A stretch of 64,000 nucleotides of DNA from Callipepla californica brunnescens. Its lineage: Eukaryota > Chordata > Aves > Galliformes > Odontophoridae. Shown here piece after piece: positions 12,001 to 23,800 of this stretch. The position numbers and the translations under genes are program-made. The notes beneath the pieces are model-generated. The model had not been told where the DNA came from. It saw nothing but the letters and a program-made list of their open reading frames with translations, and made no database searches. Every line of letters starts with the position of its first letter. The first letter of the stretch is position 1. Location: assembly GCA_023055505.1 (NCBI GenBank), contig JALIRH010000002.1:54438733-54502732 (forward strand), written 5' to 3'.

Positions 12001-15000
12001 GGCCAGAAACTAATTTAGATAATGCGATTCTTTCAAACTTTTATTTTCACTTACTGCTCTCTTTGAGTTTCTCCTCATCGTGTTTCACGTGGCTTTCTGT
12101 AGTTTCTCCTCATCACTGCGTATAGTCATCTTCATCCGACACAGGTGTGGTGACCACATTTTGGGATGAAAGATGTTCTTTTGAGTGAAGGTGATACAAG
12201 GGAATAAATCAGTACTCAAAACTGCATGTGTTGTGAAAAAGGAGAATATTTTTCAACTCTCTTTAGATGATATGGATTACCTAAGGTCAGTATCTTGCAC
12301 AAAACGTATTTCTTTCTCCAGAATCCTCACAAGTTTAATATTTTTTGACAACTCATATTGTAAAACTGTTTTTGGAGCAGGTTGCTCTACTGTGAAGATC
12401 ACTTTTTGGAGTCTGTCTTCAGTCCTGTCTAGTGACCTGCTGAATCCAGGGTCGGCACGGACACAATATACTTCATAAGTTTTTATCCTAATTACTGTAG
12501 TTGTTGCCTACTTTTTTTGCCTTCTCTGCAGAAGATATGAAGATTAAATTTTGATTAGCTATGGTCTGTCAGGTTATTTTGATCGTTTTTAATTCTGGTT
12601 AAACTTCTCAAGGTAGAAGATTAACTATTAAAATTATTTCTTAAAAAAACAAAACATTTTTAACTACATTGTTCAAGACACAGTGGGTAGGCAATCAATA
12701 CAAATTAGTTCTAAAGAAATCTGATGTAGAGTCAGTGTATTGTGCTTCTGCCCCGAGCTGTTAAGTAAGTATTGTATGGAGAAGGAGGTTGATGCCTGGC
12801 GGATTTCTGACTAGGTTGTTGGATGTAGGACGCCTGCAGCTGAATGCCGTGGGGTCACCCTGGTGAGAAGGATTGAAGCCTGATTCCTTGCAGCCCATCT
12901 GGAGAAGGAGCCCAGAGGTGGATTCATTTGCTCAGAACAGCTGATACAATCAAACCTTAAGGTTTAACGGGACATATTAGGCAAGTATAGGCCAACCTTT
13001 AAGACCATGCAGGTGGAAGTCATTCCTCCTGATATTTGTGACAATTCATCCAAGGCCTTCTGCTTTGTGCATCCAGACTGAAGTTTGAAGTTTGTATTTG
13101 AACTTGTCTGTGAAGCACAGAAGTGGGGTAGTACCCACAGGTCTCAACTGAAAGATGTCACACATGAAGGTGGAACCCAGACAGCAGCTTGCTAAAAAAT
13201 CAAACCAATAGTCAGAAATAATGCCCAAATCTCTTGACCAGTAGGTAGAGGTCAAAGCACCAGAACATGCTGCCAGATGCAATTCCGTACTCCCCAGAGA
13301 GCTTATGTTTGACAAAAACCAGCAGTTGAATTCAGTCCTTCATAATGTGGGTTGGAAGGAAGACCCAATAGCCGCATGCAGGCAGTTTCTTTCAAACAAG
13401 TTCACTAGTGGACTAGTGGGTGTTAAATCAGTTTGGCAAAACACATTAACCTGCCAGATGGCCTTTCAGTTTCATTATATCATCCTGTGTATCGCCATGC
13501 TCAGAATCCCTTCACTCCTTGACACCCCTTTCAGAGGAGCCTGGATGCCCAAGACTATACTGTGCCAAGGTCATTTATCAGTCCTGCTGAATTACTTGAA
13601 ATTCTGAGTTTTAGTAATTTTGAATGACAAGGTGCATTACTATGCCCTGGAAATAGGCACAGTGTTCAGGTCCAGACAGACAGATTGGGTCACACACCAT
13701 TTGCCATCATCCTGCAGCCAGTGGAGACCGTTGCTGTAAAACCCTGAAGGCTGCTTCATGTGGAACTCAGGGAAAAACAACATTCTCTACTGCTCTCCTC
13801 CTGTTCTGTATTTGGACATGCAAAGATACCATGGTGGTTTAACCTGAGCATTTCTGAGTAGAGTGTTCTGTAAAAACTAACCTCCTTCTCCAAGTCCTGG
13901 TTTGGTTTAGTTTATCGCTGCAGGGTTCCAATGTATAACGTCTTATTTGTTGTCATGGAAGCACCGCTACAGGCTCGGTGTCAGGAACATCCTCTTCTCT
14001 CTGCTCCCCCCAGTCTCCAGCAGAGCAAGGAGATCTGGTGAGTGGCTCTGCCCTGCAAGGAGCTGATGGTGGACTGGGAGGGAGAGAAGCTGATAGCAGG
14101 GGAAAGGGGTACAAAGCTTCCTGTTGTCAGTCAGCTCCTTCAACTGAACCAGCTGTGCCTTGCTGTATGAGGTGTGGCTCTGGAAAATGCTGCTCCTGGG
14201 CTGCAGGGTCATTGGCATCTCCTTGGTTCATGCTTACAAAGGGGAAAATGTCATGCAGTAGATCACTTCTGCCCAGCCTGTGTTCCCAAGAAAGCGAGAC
14301 CTGCTATAGGTAGGAGGTGAGATTCATGGGCCTTTTGTCTTACTGCTGTAAGTCACTCTCTAGGTAGTTTCATTCTGCACTTTTTTTTTCAGTTTCCAAC
14401 TACTCTGAAAGCAATTGAAACTGAACTGGAAGAGGCCACCTCTGGCCTGTAATAAGAACTGTCCATGACTGCTGTGGCAGAGCAACTGCCCACTGACACC
14501 AGTATAACTAGGGATTTAACTGGAAAAGCCTCAATGTAAACAAGCTCTAAGCTTCCTAATGTGCAAACGCTGTCACTGAAAACCACTGCAGCCTCAGACA
14601 CCGCCCAAAGTTGGTATATTACTTGGCAATCCAAGGTCAAACGCGCTCAGCATGTTTGCAATGGGCATGCTGCATTAATAATTATATATAGTCGTATTGG
14701 AGTGTGTAGCGTGATGATAAAATGTGTTTCAAGGATGCACAATAGCACATTTCTTTTTGCAGCCATGTGTGTCTTTGTGTTCAAAGGAGAACTGTATTCT
14801 TAGCTGCCTCCAAAGTGCTGTCTTGCTAAAGTTTGTACCATTTAGCATTAACTAGCTGTACTATTTCTCATCACTACTTTTCTGTTGCGGGATAATGGAA
14901 AAAACTGGATAGCTGTGCTCTAAAAAAAGCATCAGGTCCAGGCTGCACATTGCGTGGGGATCCTCTGCCTGAGTTTTGGGGGTTGGTGAGTGAACATCAT

Positions 15001-18000
15001 ATTCCACATTTTTTAGGTGTACTTTGACAACTGTGAATCTGGAAAAGTGCAGAGAAGAAATAGGAGCAAGGAATGACTGAAAACAGCATCTAATGATCAG
15101 CAGGCACCGAAAGGGGAAAAGCAGCACAAAAAAAAAAGAAAAAAAAAGAATTGGAGATCCACTGTGAGAAGAAGGAAAAGATGGGAAGAATAAGAGATGG
15201 GAGAATAATTGCTATTAGCGAGAGCAGACAGCGGGGATTGTGAAAGCTAGGGCTGAGAGGGATGAAAATGGAAAGGGTGGAAGAAGCCTTTGCCTGTTAG
15301 GAAATAAGGGGGCTGGCCAGATAAGGAGAAAGTGGCTCTGTGCTGGGAGACATGGCGATGCCCGAGTGATGCCTGGGAACCTCTCTGACCTCTTGCAAAA
15401 ATTGTGGAGTGAACCTGAATTTGTTTCAGGAAGGTTTTGCAGTGGACAGCTGAAGGGTTCAGTGTAAAGACTTGACAGCACTGTCTGTTCCAAAGCTGCA
15501 GAGTTGGGGTGAGGAAAGGTAGGGAGGGAAGCTGAGCAAAGAGTTTGAATGACTCGTGGTGGTGAGTGCTCTGTACTTGGTGCTGCATCAGATGGAGAGA
15601 GGAGCAAAGAGGAGAGCTTTGGGGAGAAAATTAAGGGTTGTTTTGTTGCTGCTGGGTTGTTTATTTGTATTCTTTTTTTTCCACTTAACACTTTCTAAGA
15701 ACCATAACTACAGCAGGTTTGTACCTTGGCAGCGATCAGAGTCCAGGGCCCTGAGCATGCTGGTTGCTGTGAAAACACATAGTAACAGAAGTTACCTTCT
15801 TATTTAAGACAAGACGGAACAAGTGGGTGTAAAAGCAATCAGAAACCGGGGAGAAGGTGGTGCAATTTCACAGGCTATCCATGTACATCATTTGAGTGCT
15901 CTCAAGTCACTTAATTTTTAAAGACATACTAATAGATGTGCTGCAGTCCCTACTGTCCATCCACCTAGCTGCTCTCAGTTGGCAACTTCACTATTGATAT
16001 CTGGGCATCATTCTAAGTGAGCACTTAAGGTTGAGTATCAGGGGAAGGTATTTATAGTTTCAGCAGAGTGGGTTGATAGCTATTCCAGCCCCAGATGGGA
16101 ATTGGGTTACATGACAGATCAGGCTGCCTTCCAATTTTATCCAATACCAGTGATAAGGGGAAGGGGGAGGGAGGACAGCTGCAGCCGTGTAGTCCTTCTA
16201 GGGTTAAAGATCCTAATGCTTTAAAGAGAATGTCTAAAAGAAAATTTCTTTCTGAAATAATTTATGGAAATGCCGTGCTCCCTTTGAAGGTTCCATGTCA
16301 CTGCATGGCACTACGCAATGTTCTCTTTCTTCACCTGTCAGGCAAGGACCACCTCGAAGAGTCTCACTGCTGATTACTAGTTAATTGTCATTAATAAGTG
16401 ACAACTGACATTATGGGGGCTTAATGCAGAGAGAACAGAAAAGAGCCACAGATATTCTAATGAGCTGACTCCTACGTGCCCTCTATTGTTGTCGAAAATG
16501 AGGAGCTGTCGTCATTGTTCAGGAGATGGGCTTCAATTGCTCTGGAAAAATATTCTCTTTTAATTTCTTTATGCATAGATAATTCCTGGTGCACTCTCTC
16601 TCCGTCTGTCTCTCTTGCTCTTTCTTTCTCTCATACACACACACACAGACACACACACCTTTCTGTGAAGGCAGGGAAAACTTCCCCTGGAGATACACTG
16701 TTTGTGTTAAGACACACTTTGATTCAGATACGGACACGTGCAATCATATGTGGACGCACATACGCCAGGAGCGCCTATATGCAAACCATCAGGATACACA
16801 TTTTATTTTAGGGCTCAGGAAAGGGGTGAGCACAGACAACATCAATAAGAAATGGGACCAAAAGGGGACAGCCAAAACTCTATGAGCTGACGTATGAAGT
16901 TAGTTAGGACCAGGGAAGTCCCGTTCTGACCGTAGCGCGAGGGATTTTGAAATGATGGCAATGAGTGCAAACAGATTTCAGATGCAGGTACCTAAAATTA
17001 GGTTCTTGCTCTTCATTTAAATACCAGCATAATAATTTCAAGATTCTCAAAGCTGTCAAACAGGCAGGAGCTCCCTGGGAGGCGGTGGTGGCTGCGGATC
17101 TCAACGCTGCCTGCTGAAAGGCAAATCCACTCTTTGCACGCTTTCTGAAAATCTCAGCCAGCAGAGGGCCGTGAATTTGGGGGAGATGATTTAATTAGGC
17201 ACCAAGCTCTTGGATGTATTTCCTGAGAGATTTTAGGAAACTAGGAATTCAGCTGACACTGGGCAGCTATGACTGAGCCAGGAAAAACTGACTTCTGTAC
17301 AACGCCAGATGAAATGTGTTCATACGTAAAAGAGGCTCCGTTACTTGGCGGATTTGGGATAAGCAGGCCACCACTGAGAACGTCTTCAAAGCTCAGGAGT
17401 CTCTCCCGATCCCTGAGGTCAAAGGTTAGGTGAAACAAACTGAAGATGCCAACTCTCCCACCAAATTTGAAGCAACACGATCACTTGCATCAAATCTCTT
17501 AAGTAAGGCTGGTACTTGAGCTCTAAATTGTTGAAGGGGATTTTTCTATTTTCAACAATAAAATCCAAGAGTTTCCATTCTGAAACAGTAAACTGCATGT
17601 CTGTATTGCTCTCTAACATTTAAGGCTGCATAGTTTTGCTTGAGAAGTGGCTTATCCAGTGTCTTTCAGCTATCTGCACAAAGAGGGGAATCCATCGTTT
17701 TAAAGGGAATCTCATTTCCATTGCCTAGCTCAAGTTTAAAACTCAAGGCTCGCAGGAAAGAAAATGAAAATGAGATGCCTCTCTCATATTGTGCTTGGAG
17801 CGAAGACATTCATTAGCATTCTCTGTCTTACTGCCTGCCAAGGCCCAAACAAAAGATACTGCCTGGAACAATGGCCTGAAATGAGGAACACAACTGAAGG
17901 AAACATAGGAAGCGTGCCGTTTGTCATGTTTTGGGGACCTGAAGCCAATGCATGTGGAGCCCCCTGCACATGTGTGGAACTGGAAAACTCAACCGATGAT

Positions 18001-18944
18001 GGAAAGTTGTCTTTTTCTTTACACTGGGCTTCCCACTGAAGTCAGTGGATGCTGTGTTTTACCTTGTCGTAGTGCAATTTGGTGGGTCCTAATTCCCAGC
18101 TCTCTATGTGACCTCAGACATGACCTCTCTGTGGCTGAATCCACTCATCTTTTAAATAGATGAGATAATGCCTGCGCGGCAGAGAAGACTCATGCTGTAA
18201 TCTGTGGTAGAAGAGTTTGTAATGCTGTGTAGAAAGCATTTCTTGACATCGCCAGTGTCTTTTCAGTTATGCGATGTCTTTAAAATTTGCTTTTGGAGAA
18301 GGCAGTTGAAAAGATCACAGTCCAAGCCATTTCAGCTCCCGAGGCAAGAGGTCAGCTTGGTGCTCTTTGTGGTGCTCCTCTACCTCCTTACCCTCTGGGT
18401 TAGGGAGCTCCCACTGCCCACCACTAAGCTCAGGCTAGGGTCACAGCTGCCAGGGCAGTTTCATATCCAAATCTATCACAACAGTTGTTACTGTCCTCAT
18501 AACTCTTCCCTTCTTGCTTCATTTCTAGCTGTAGCAAAACAGTTCTGGCAGCTCCTGGAACGTCTCTGCCCCCTGGACCCCAGAAAATCTGATGTTGAAC
18601 ATTGGTGATGTCAGCTGACGTTATTATGTTGATTGGAAAGGTGAAGGTTGGGTTCTAGGTATGCTGGGTAGTTTATCGCTTTTAATAACATTGATCTTAT
18701 TAATGGTAGTGGAATATAGCAAAAAATGTTGGAACCGTTTCAGAGTGAAGTTGTTCCCTTCTCTCTGAGTCGTGTGGCATAAAACTGAACAATTGTTCTC
18801 CTGTCTTGTGTACTTCTTCTCTCTCAAATTAAAGTAATCACCCTTATTTTTATTGTGTGTGTGCACCAGAGAGTCACTCAAGAGCTTTTAGACATTTTAG
18901 CAAGCACTTCCAAATGATGGGGACTTTGGTTGCAGTGTTCTTCT
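9076..18944. other. Intergenic sequence 3' of TSHZ1
   Basis: No coding exon, RNA gene or clear interspersed repeat was recognised over this roughly 9.9 kb. Open frames are short and look random. Notable composition: a TAAA run (9145-9168), a pyrimidine tract with a CA microsatellite (16597-16658), and A-rich purine stretches at 15127-15180. A stretch around 16380-16600 is free of repeat signatures and contains several SOX/homeodomain-like cores; see the findings. Confidence 0.6.
16597..16658. repeat. Pyrimidine tract plus (AC)n microsatellite
   Basis: A CT-rich tract (16597-16634) runs directly into about 12 AC dinucleotides with one AG interruption (16635-16658). It is likely to vary in length between individuals. 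Confidence 0.9.
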
Positions 18945-19162
18945 TTAAATAATTTACAATCATTAAAATGACATCAGACTATCTCCAGTTCTGGCATTCT
19001 TTCCAGTCGCTGTCTCTCACGTGTCTAAGTGGGATGAAGGTAAAGCTGAGTTTGCAATGATGGATGTCCCTTACAGAAAATGGTTTAGAATAACCCGGGA
19101 CACACAACAAAGCCAGAACTGGAGATAGTCTTATCTCACTTTTAGAGCTGTAAATTATTTAA
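18945..19162. repeat. Long imperfect inverted repeat, palindromic MITE-like element
   Basis: Arms 18945-18995 and 19112-19162 (51 bp each) are inverted copies around a 116-bp centre. The outer 14 bp (starting TTAAATAATTTACA) and the inner 19 bp (GACTATCTCCAGTTCTGGC) match perfectly. The 18 bp between them match at 11 positions with no length change. Such structure is typical of non-autonomous DNA transposons (MITEs) or of ancient palindromic exapted elements of the Eulor kind described in vertebrates. I do not recognise the family, and no transposase remains. Confidence 0.75.
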
Positions 19163-19921
19163 GGGAGTGCTCCAGCTCCAGGAAACTGAGGTTACAGCAA
19201 ATATTAAGCTTCCTGTATGGCTATTTTTCTTGTGTCAGGTGGTGTGGCAGAGTTTATTCTTAGGCATTCAGGGGCTGTGCAAATAATCAGCAAACGGGGA
19301 AAATATTTTCTTTCGCTGTTTCTCATGTCAGATTTCTAGAGAACCAAGGATTGAGGATTAGGAACTTCTGCATTGAATTCAGATCAGTGAAAATCCCCCT
19401 GATGGCTAGAAAGCATTGTGCTAAACTAATAGATGCATTGTCAATAGAGATTATTACATCTTCATAAAATGCTCCAAGTAACAATGTATTATTTATCTAA
19501 CCAAATGCAGGATGCTCTGATCCAATAACTGCTGGTAACTAACTGATTCAAGAAACAACATGAGGAAGTTGAGATGCACAAAGTGCTTGGTGATTGCTCG
19601 AGCAGTCTGTCTTGTTCCAGCTGATGCCAGAAGCTTCAGCATGTCCCTTCTATTTCCATGCATCCTTGCCTGGGAGCAGTAAGGTCTTGGAAGATACCTG
19701 CCATCTATCCCTGGGCATTTCTCCTGCATCTTTTGATCACCACAGAGCACAGGGATATCCCTGACTGGTGAAGGAAGCTCAGAACCTTGCCTCCCCTACT
19801 AACCAGCACAGAAAGTCAGTAGGGAGAGGAAGAAGAACAAAGGAGATTTTGTTGTTCATATCAGAACATTAATCTCTTGAATTTGGAGGTGGAAAAAGTG
19901 TGGCTTTTTTTCTCATACTTA
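19163..19921. other. Intergenic sequence between hairpin element and mariner
   Basis: I see no gene or recognisable repeat in these roughly 760 bases; the sequence is AT-rich and unique-looking. Confidence 0.5.
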
Positions 19922-20829
19922 CGCTGCTCCAAAAGTAATGCCTTCTGTTTATTTCCTTGGAAACGACACCAGATACAAAAAGCACAATGACTATTTGGTC
20001 AGTTCTCAGCAGTGATTTAAGAGCCTTCATGCTGCACTTGTAAAAGGTCTGCACCAGTGGAAGAGACCCACTGTTTCAGAGAAGCTACGGCAGCACAATT
20101 GCTAGGAAAATGCTGCCCGTGCAGTCCATCTTTCAATGGTCTGAACAGATAAAAGTGAGAAGGCACCAAATCAGGATTATACAGTGGTGTGGTAGGATGG
20201 TTTGTGCTTCACCATCTTCAAACTGATAGGGGACATGGAATTATCGTGTTGCAAGAAAAAGGTTATCTTCTTCTCTGGCTGGACTCTCGAAATCTGAGCC
20301 TTCAGCTTAGTCAGTATTGCAATGTAGTGGTCAGAGTTGAAGCTGTGTCCTGACTGTAGGAAGTCCAGAAGGATCATCTCTTTCCTGTCCCAAAAGACAG
20401 TGCACATTGCTTTACCCACTGAGGTCTGCAACTTGAACTTTTTCCTTGATGGGGAATTCACATTGCTGCTCCATGGACTGCCATTTTGACTCTGGCTCGT
20501 AGTGGTGACTCCACATCTCGTCACTAGTAATGATGTGCTCACAGCTACTGTTTGGTAACCATAGATGTTCAGCAAACATTGTTGGATGTCAGCAGGTGCA
20601 TTTTTTCTGCATGGAAGAATTCAATTCCACACCTTTGCTCCTTAAGCACTTCCATGTCAGATGCCATTTTGTCAAAACTGCTCCTTCTGCTGCCATCTGT
20701 CATATGATAAGAAAATGTAACAAGATGTTGGTGGGAAGGTTCAACCTCTACTGCTGTAACCACCAACATTCTCTTCTGATGTTGTGGGCAATAATAAAAC
20801 AAGAGGCATTACTTTCAGAGCAGCCCCCA
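19922..20829 (-). mobile_element. Mariner DNA transposon (Mariner1/Galluhop type), internally deleted and decayed
   Basis: Terminal inverted repeats are recognisable: GCTGCTCCAAAAGTAATGCC at the left end and its inverted counterpart (GGCATTACTTTCAGAGCAGC) at the right, both flanked by TA, the mariner target duplication. On the minus strand, transposase remnants run from the N-terminal MASDMEVLKEQR-like segment (about 20675) to a C-terminal part (20177-20575) with RKKFKLQTSVGKAM, TVFWDRKEMILLDFL and the LQHDN catalytic motif, then PLYNPDLVPSHF-like residues near 20150. At 908 bp it is shorter than a full mariner (about 1.3 kb): the part between helix-turn-helix and first catalytic aspartate is lost near 20533. 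Frameshifts also separate the remaining pieces. It cannot encode an active enzyme. Confidence 0.93.
20177..20575 (-). pseudogene. Mariner transposase remnant
   Basis: The longest surviving open frame of the mariner above covers the central catalytic region of the D,D34D transposase, including the LLDFLQSG and LQHDN segments. The first catalytic Asp (in an SDEMW-type context) lies in a different frame, so at least one frameshift has occurred. The N-terminal DNA-binding half is partly deleted. This is a fossil, not a host gene. Confidence 0.88.
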
Positions 20830-23800
20830 TAACGACCGTTGCCTTTGATTTCTTTTTCGTGTTAGGCTGACGGTGAGTGGGTAAAAATCATATTCATTTG
20901 TGAAAAAGCATTTTTTACATACTGTATATAACAGTAAGAGGAGATGGGGGTAGAATTTCAAAGTGGTACTTTTCTTTGGTTCCTTCCCTTTCAATAGCTG
21001 TTGTTTTGATTACTCTGCGCCTTAGGCTATCATTAGAATCTTTTTGTGTGTGGAAGTATTAAGTCCATAAATATGAAAATAAGCCTGTAATTGACCCATG
21101 GACTGAATTTATTTCCATTAGATTCTTCTTCTAGTATAAAAAGCACAAACTGGAAGAGTGATATTTATGTGTGTATGAAGCTCCCCAGCTCTGACGGTAT
21201 ATCATATATTTGATAACAAGGTTATGCTCTTAAAGGGACTACTCAGCAAGACAGGGTGGGGAAAACAGGTGTCTTATTTTAGTTTTGAAAGCAAAACAGG
21301 GCACAGCCATAAAGCACACGCACAGCACATACCATTATTTTGATTAATCGAACTGCTAGAAAACAGCTCATAATGAAAGCTGATCAGCATGTCCCAATCA
21401 GTCTCATTAGGTTCCTCCGCAAACACCTGGAGAAAGGCAGCCAGCGGAGGGTACTTTGGAGGCAAGAGGAGCCGAGTGATCCAGCACTGCAAACACCAGG
21501 GTTGCCACACCTGCTTGTGTGCTTTAATGGAGCTTTAAAGGATGCGGGAAGGTTTCTCAGCTAAATGGCACATAAAACTCAGCTGCCTTCCAGGGAGGTG
21601 GTGCGCTGCTGCCATGCCCTATGCATCATGCGTTACATTCCAGTTGTTGCCTCTGTTTGTGGCCACAGCTGTAGCTCTGCTGAGCTACTACATAAAGTTT
21701 TTCAGGGATGCTCTTCTTGTTGTTTTTTTTTTTTTTGTTTTTTTTTTTGTTTTTTTTTGTTTGGGTTTTTTTTTCCATTCTGGATTTTTCCACCTTTCTG
21801 CTGTGTGCAGGGGCCATATGGTGCAGCTACTTCATTGAGACCCGCATGAACCTCCCATGCAGACTGTATATGGGGAAGAAAACAAAAGAAGGAGGGCACA
21901 AGGTGGGCGAGCTTATTTCCAAGAACAGCATCTCAGAATACTCAGGGCTTGGGCTGTGAGATGTGCAACAGCCAGAGCCCTGTTACTGCCCACAGCAGCC
22001 TGCTTTCTGACTTACGTGTCTACGGGATTCTGTGTAATTTCCCCACCTCCCTGCTCTCTCTCATCTGTTTTTCATTTCTGTGCAAGGAACTGACCATTAC
22101 ATAGGCCGAAGGGACTCAGGCGATTACACACAGTGTAACTGAAACATCACGGTTTTTGTTTGTCTAACTTAAATCAAAATTTATATTAAGAGGGTTAAAG
22201 GTGGAGGAGTCTTGCAATGTCCACCCCATTTGTTTCTCCCTGTAGTGGTAGTGACCATTATTAGCACTGCTTTGAATTAATGGCCAATTGTCCTATCATA
22301 GTCTAAGAAATATGATGGGCTGTGAAGCCAATCCCAAGCAAGACTCTGAGTAACTAGCATATCTAATTAAAAGAAAAAAATGGAATGGTGGCAAATGAAA
22401 TCAGTAACTGGCCTATAGGCAGTGCTGTGAAAACCAGACAGGAGACTTGGATGTGAATCTCTTCCCCCATCAGGCAGGACGTCTCTGCAGTAAGGGTACG
22501 AAGATGGCCTTACAAAAACTATTTGGAACATCAACTACATACTCAAGACAAGTGTTTCCCTCCATGTGAGATCTTCCTGCTGCTGGGTAGGATCTTATTG
22601 CTTTGCAGAGCATGTGCAGAATGGTTTCTGATCCACACACAGTAAGATATGATTTCTCTCCATGGAAGAAGTCAATTCAAAAATGATGTCCAACCAGCAC
22701 TAATAAAGAGGAGCTCTTCCTTCATCACTGATTTTGTATTTTTTTTGATGGGTGCTGCAGATCAGATTGTGACATAAAGATGGTCTCATGTTGCACGGTA
22801 GGTACTTCTGTCCATAGGGAGGGGCACATCCAGCCCTGTAATCAAGCAGAGGGTGTAGTGATGCAGACAGCATGTTGCCAACCATCACAAAACTCTTACA
22901 GGTGTTCAAGCTATGGGAGACAAGTAGCTTGCCAGGGCACAGCACCTCATGGTCATTCACAATTTCATCCAAAATTTTGCTGTATGTGGAATTGATTCTG
23001 AAGTCTTATTGCATGTAGCCAGGTGATTAGAAAAGAAGCAAGTGAAGTTTCTGTCTTTCATCCTTGCCCCTGTAGGACTTCTGATGGAGGAGAAGAGCAG
23101 GAGCAGGAGTGCTCTGGGGATGGTTAGCTTTCCGCAGCGTGGGGCACATTTTTAGCACAGAGAGGAAGAAGTAGCCACACAACTCCCATTAACAATAACG
23201 TGATTGCGCCTGTGACTTCTATTCACTGTACTGAAAATTTACCCCTAAGGGTCCACATAAATTTGAGCTGTTGACTGTGTGAAATGTTCTTTTATGGGCA
23301 ATAAGGACACCAAGAGGCAGCTACATGTTTTCCTAAGCCCTGGCCACATACCAGTATTTGTCTGCATAATTCTTCAATTTTTCTTCCCAGATTCTTCATA
23401 CAAAGCACACATTGCTTATAGAGAGCAGTCAAAAAATGGTTTTAACAACGGCATACTTTGTTATTAAATTAGGCCTTGGAACTATAATTCCCCATCTCTG
23501 CATTTGATGAGAAACTCTCTACAATGTTATCAAACTAATATACTGTAGCAAATTCTGTATCTGCTGCCTGTGCCACATACAATATGAACTGCATGAGAAA
23601 GAGCTCGCTTCCTAAAGGATTTTTTTCTCTCCCTATTTCTCACTAAGAAGCAAACAGCTTGCTAGCAGGTTGAGCCTTCGTGCTGCCGAATCTTACTTTT
23701 GATTTGATTATGCAAATGGAAAGGGGCTGTACTGTGGTACAATCCTGGCAAAACTTAATTTCCACTTTACACCTAAAACTCTCAACCTGACGAAAGATTA

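Noticed and set aside
15215..15691. 158-codon open frame, minus strand
   Set aside because: Ser/Pro/Leu-rich translation of a purine-rich plus strand; a second overlapping frame is also open, which points to composition rather than coding.
22700..22972. 90-codon minus-strand frame with somewhat protein-like composition
   Set aside because: I could not match it to any family, and there are no flanking splice or retroposition marks. A database search would settle it.
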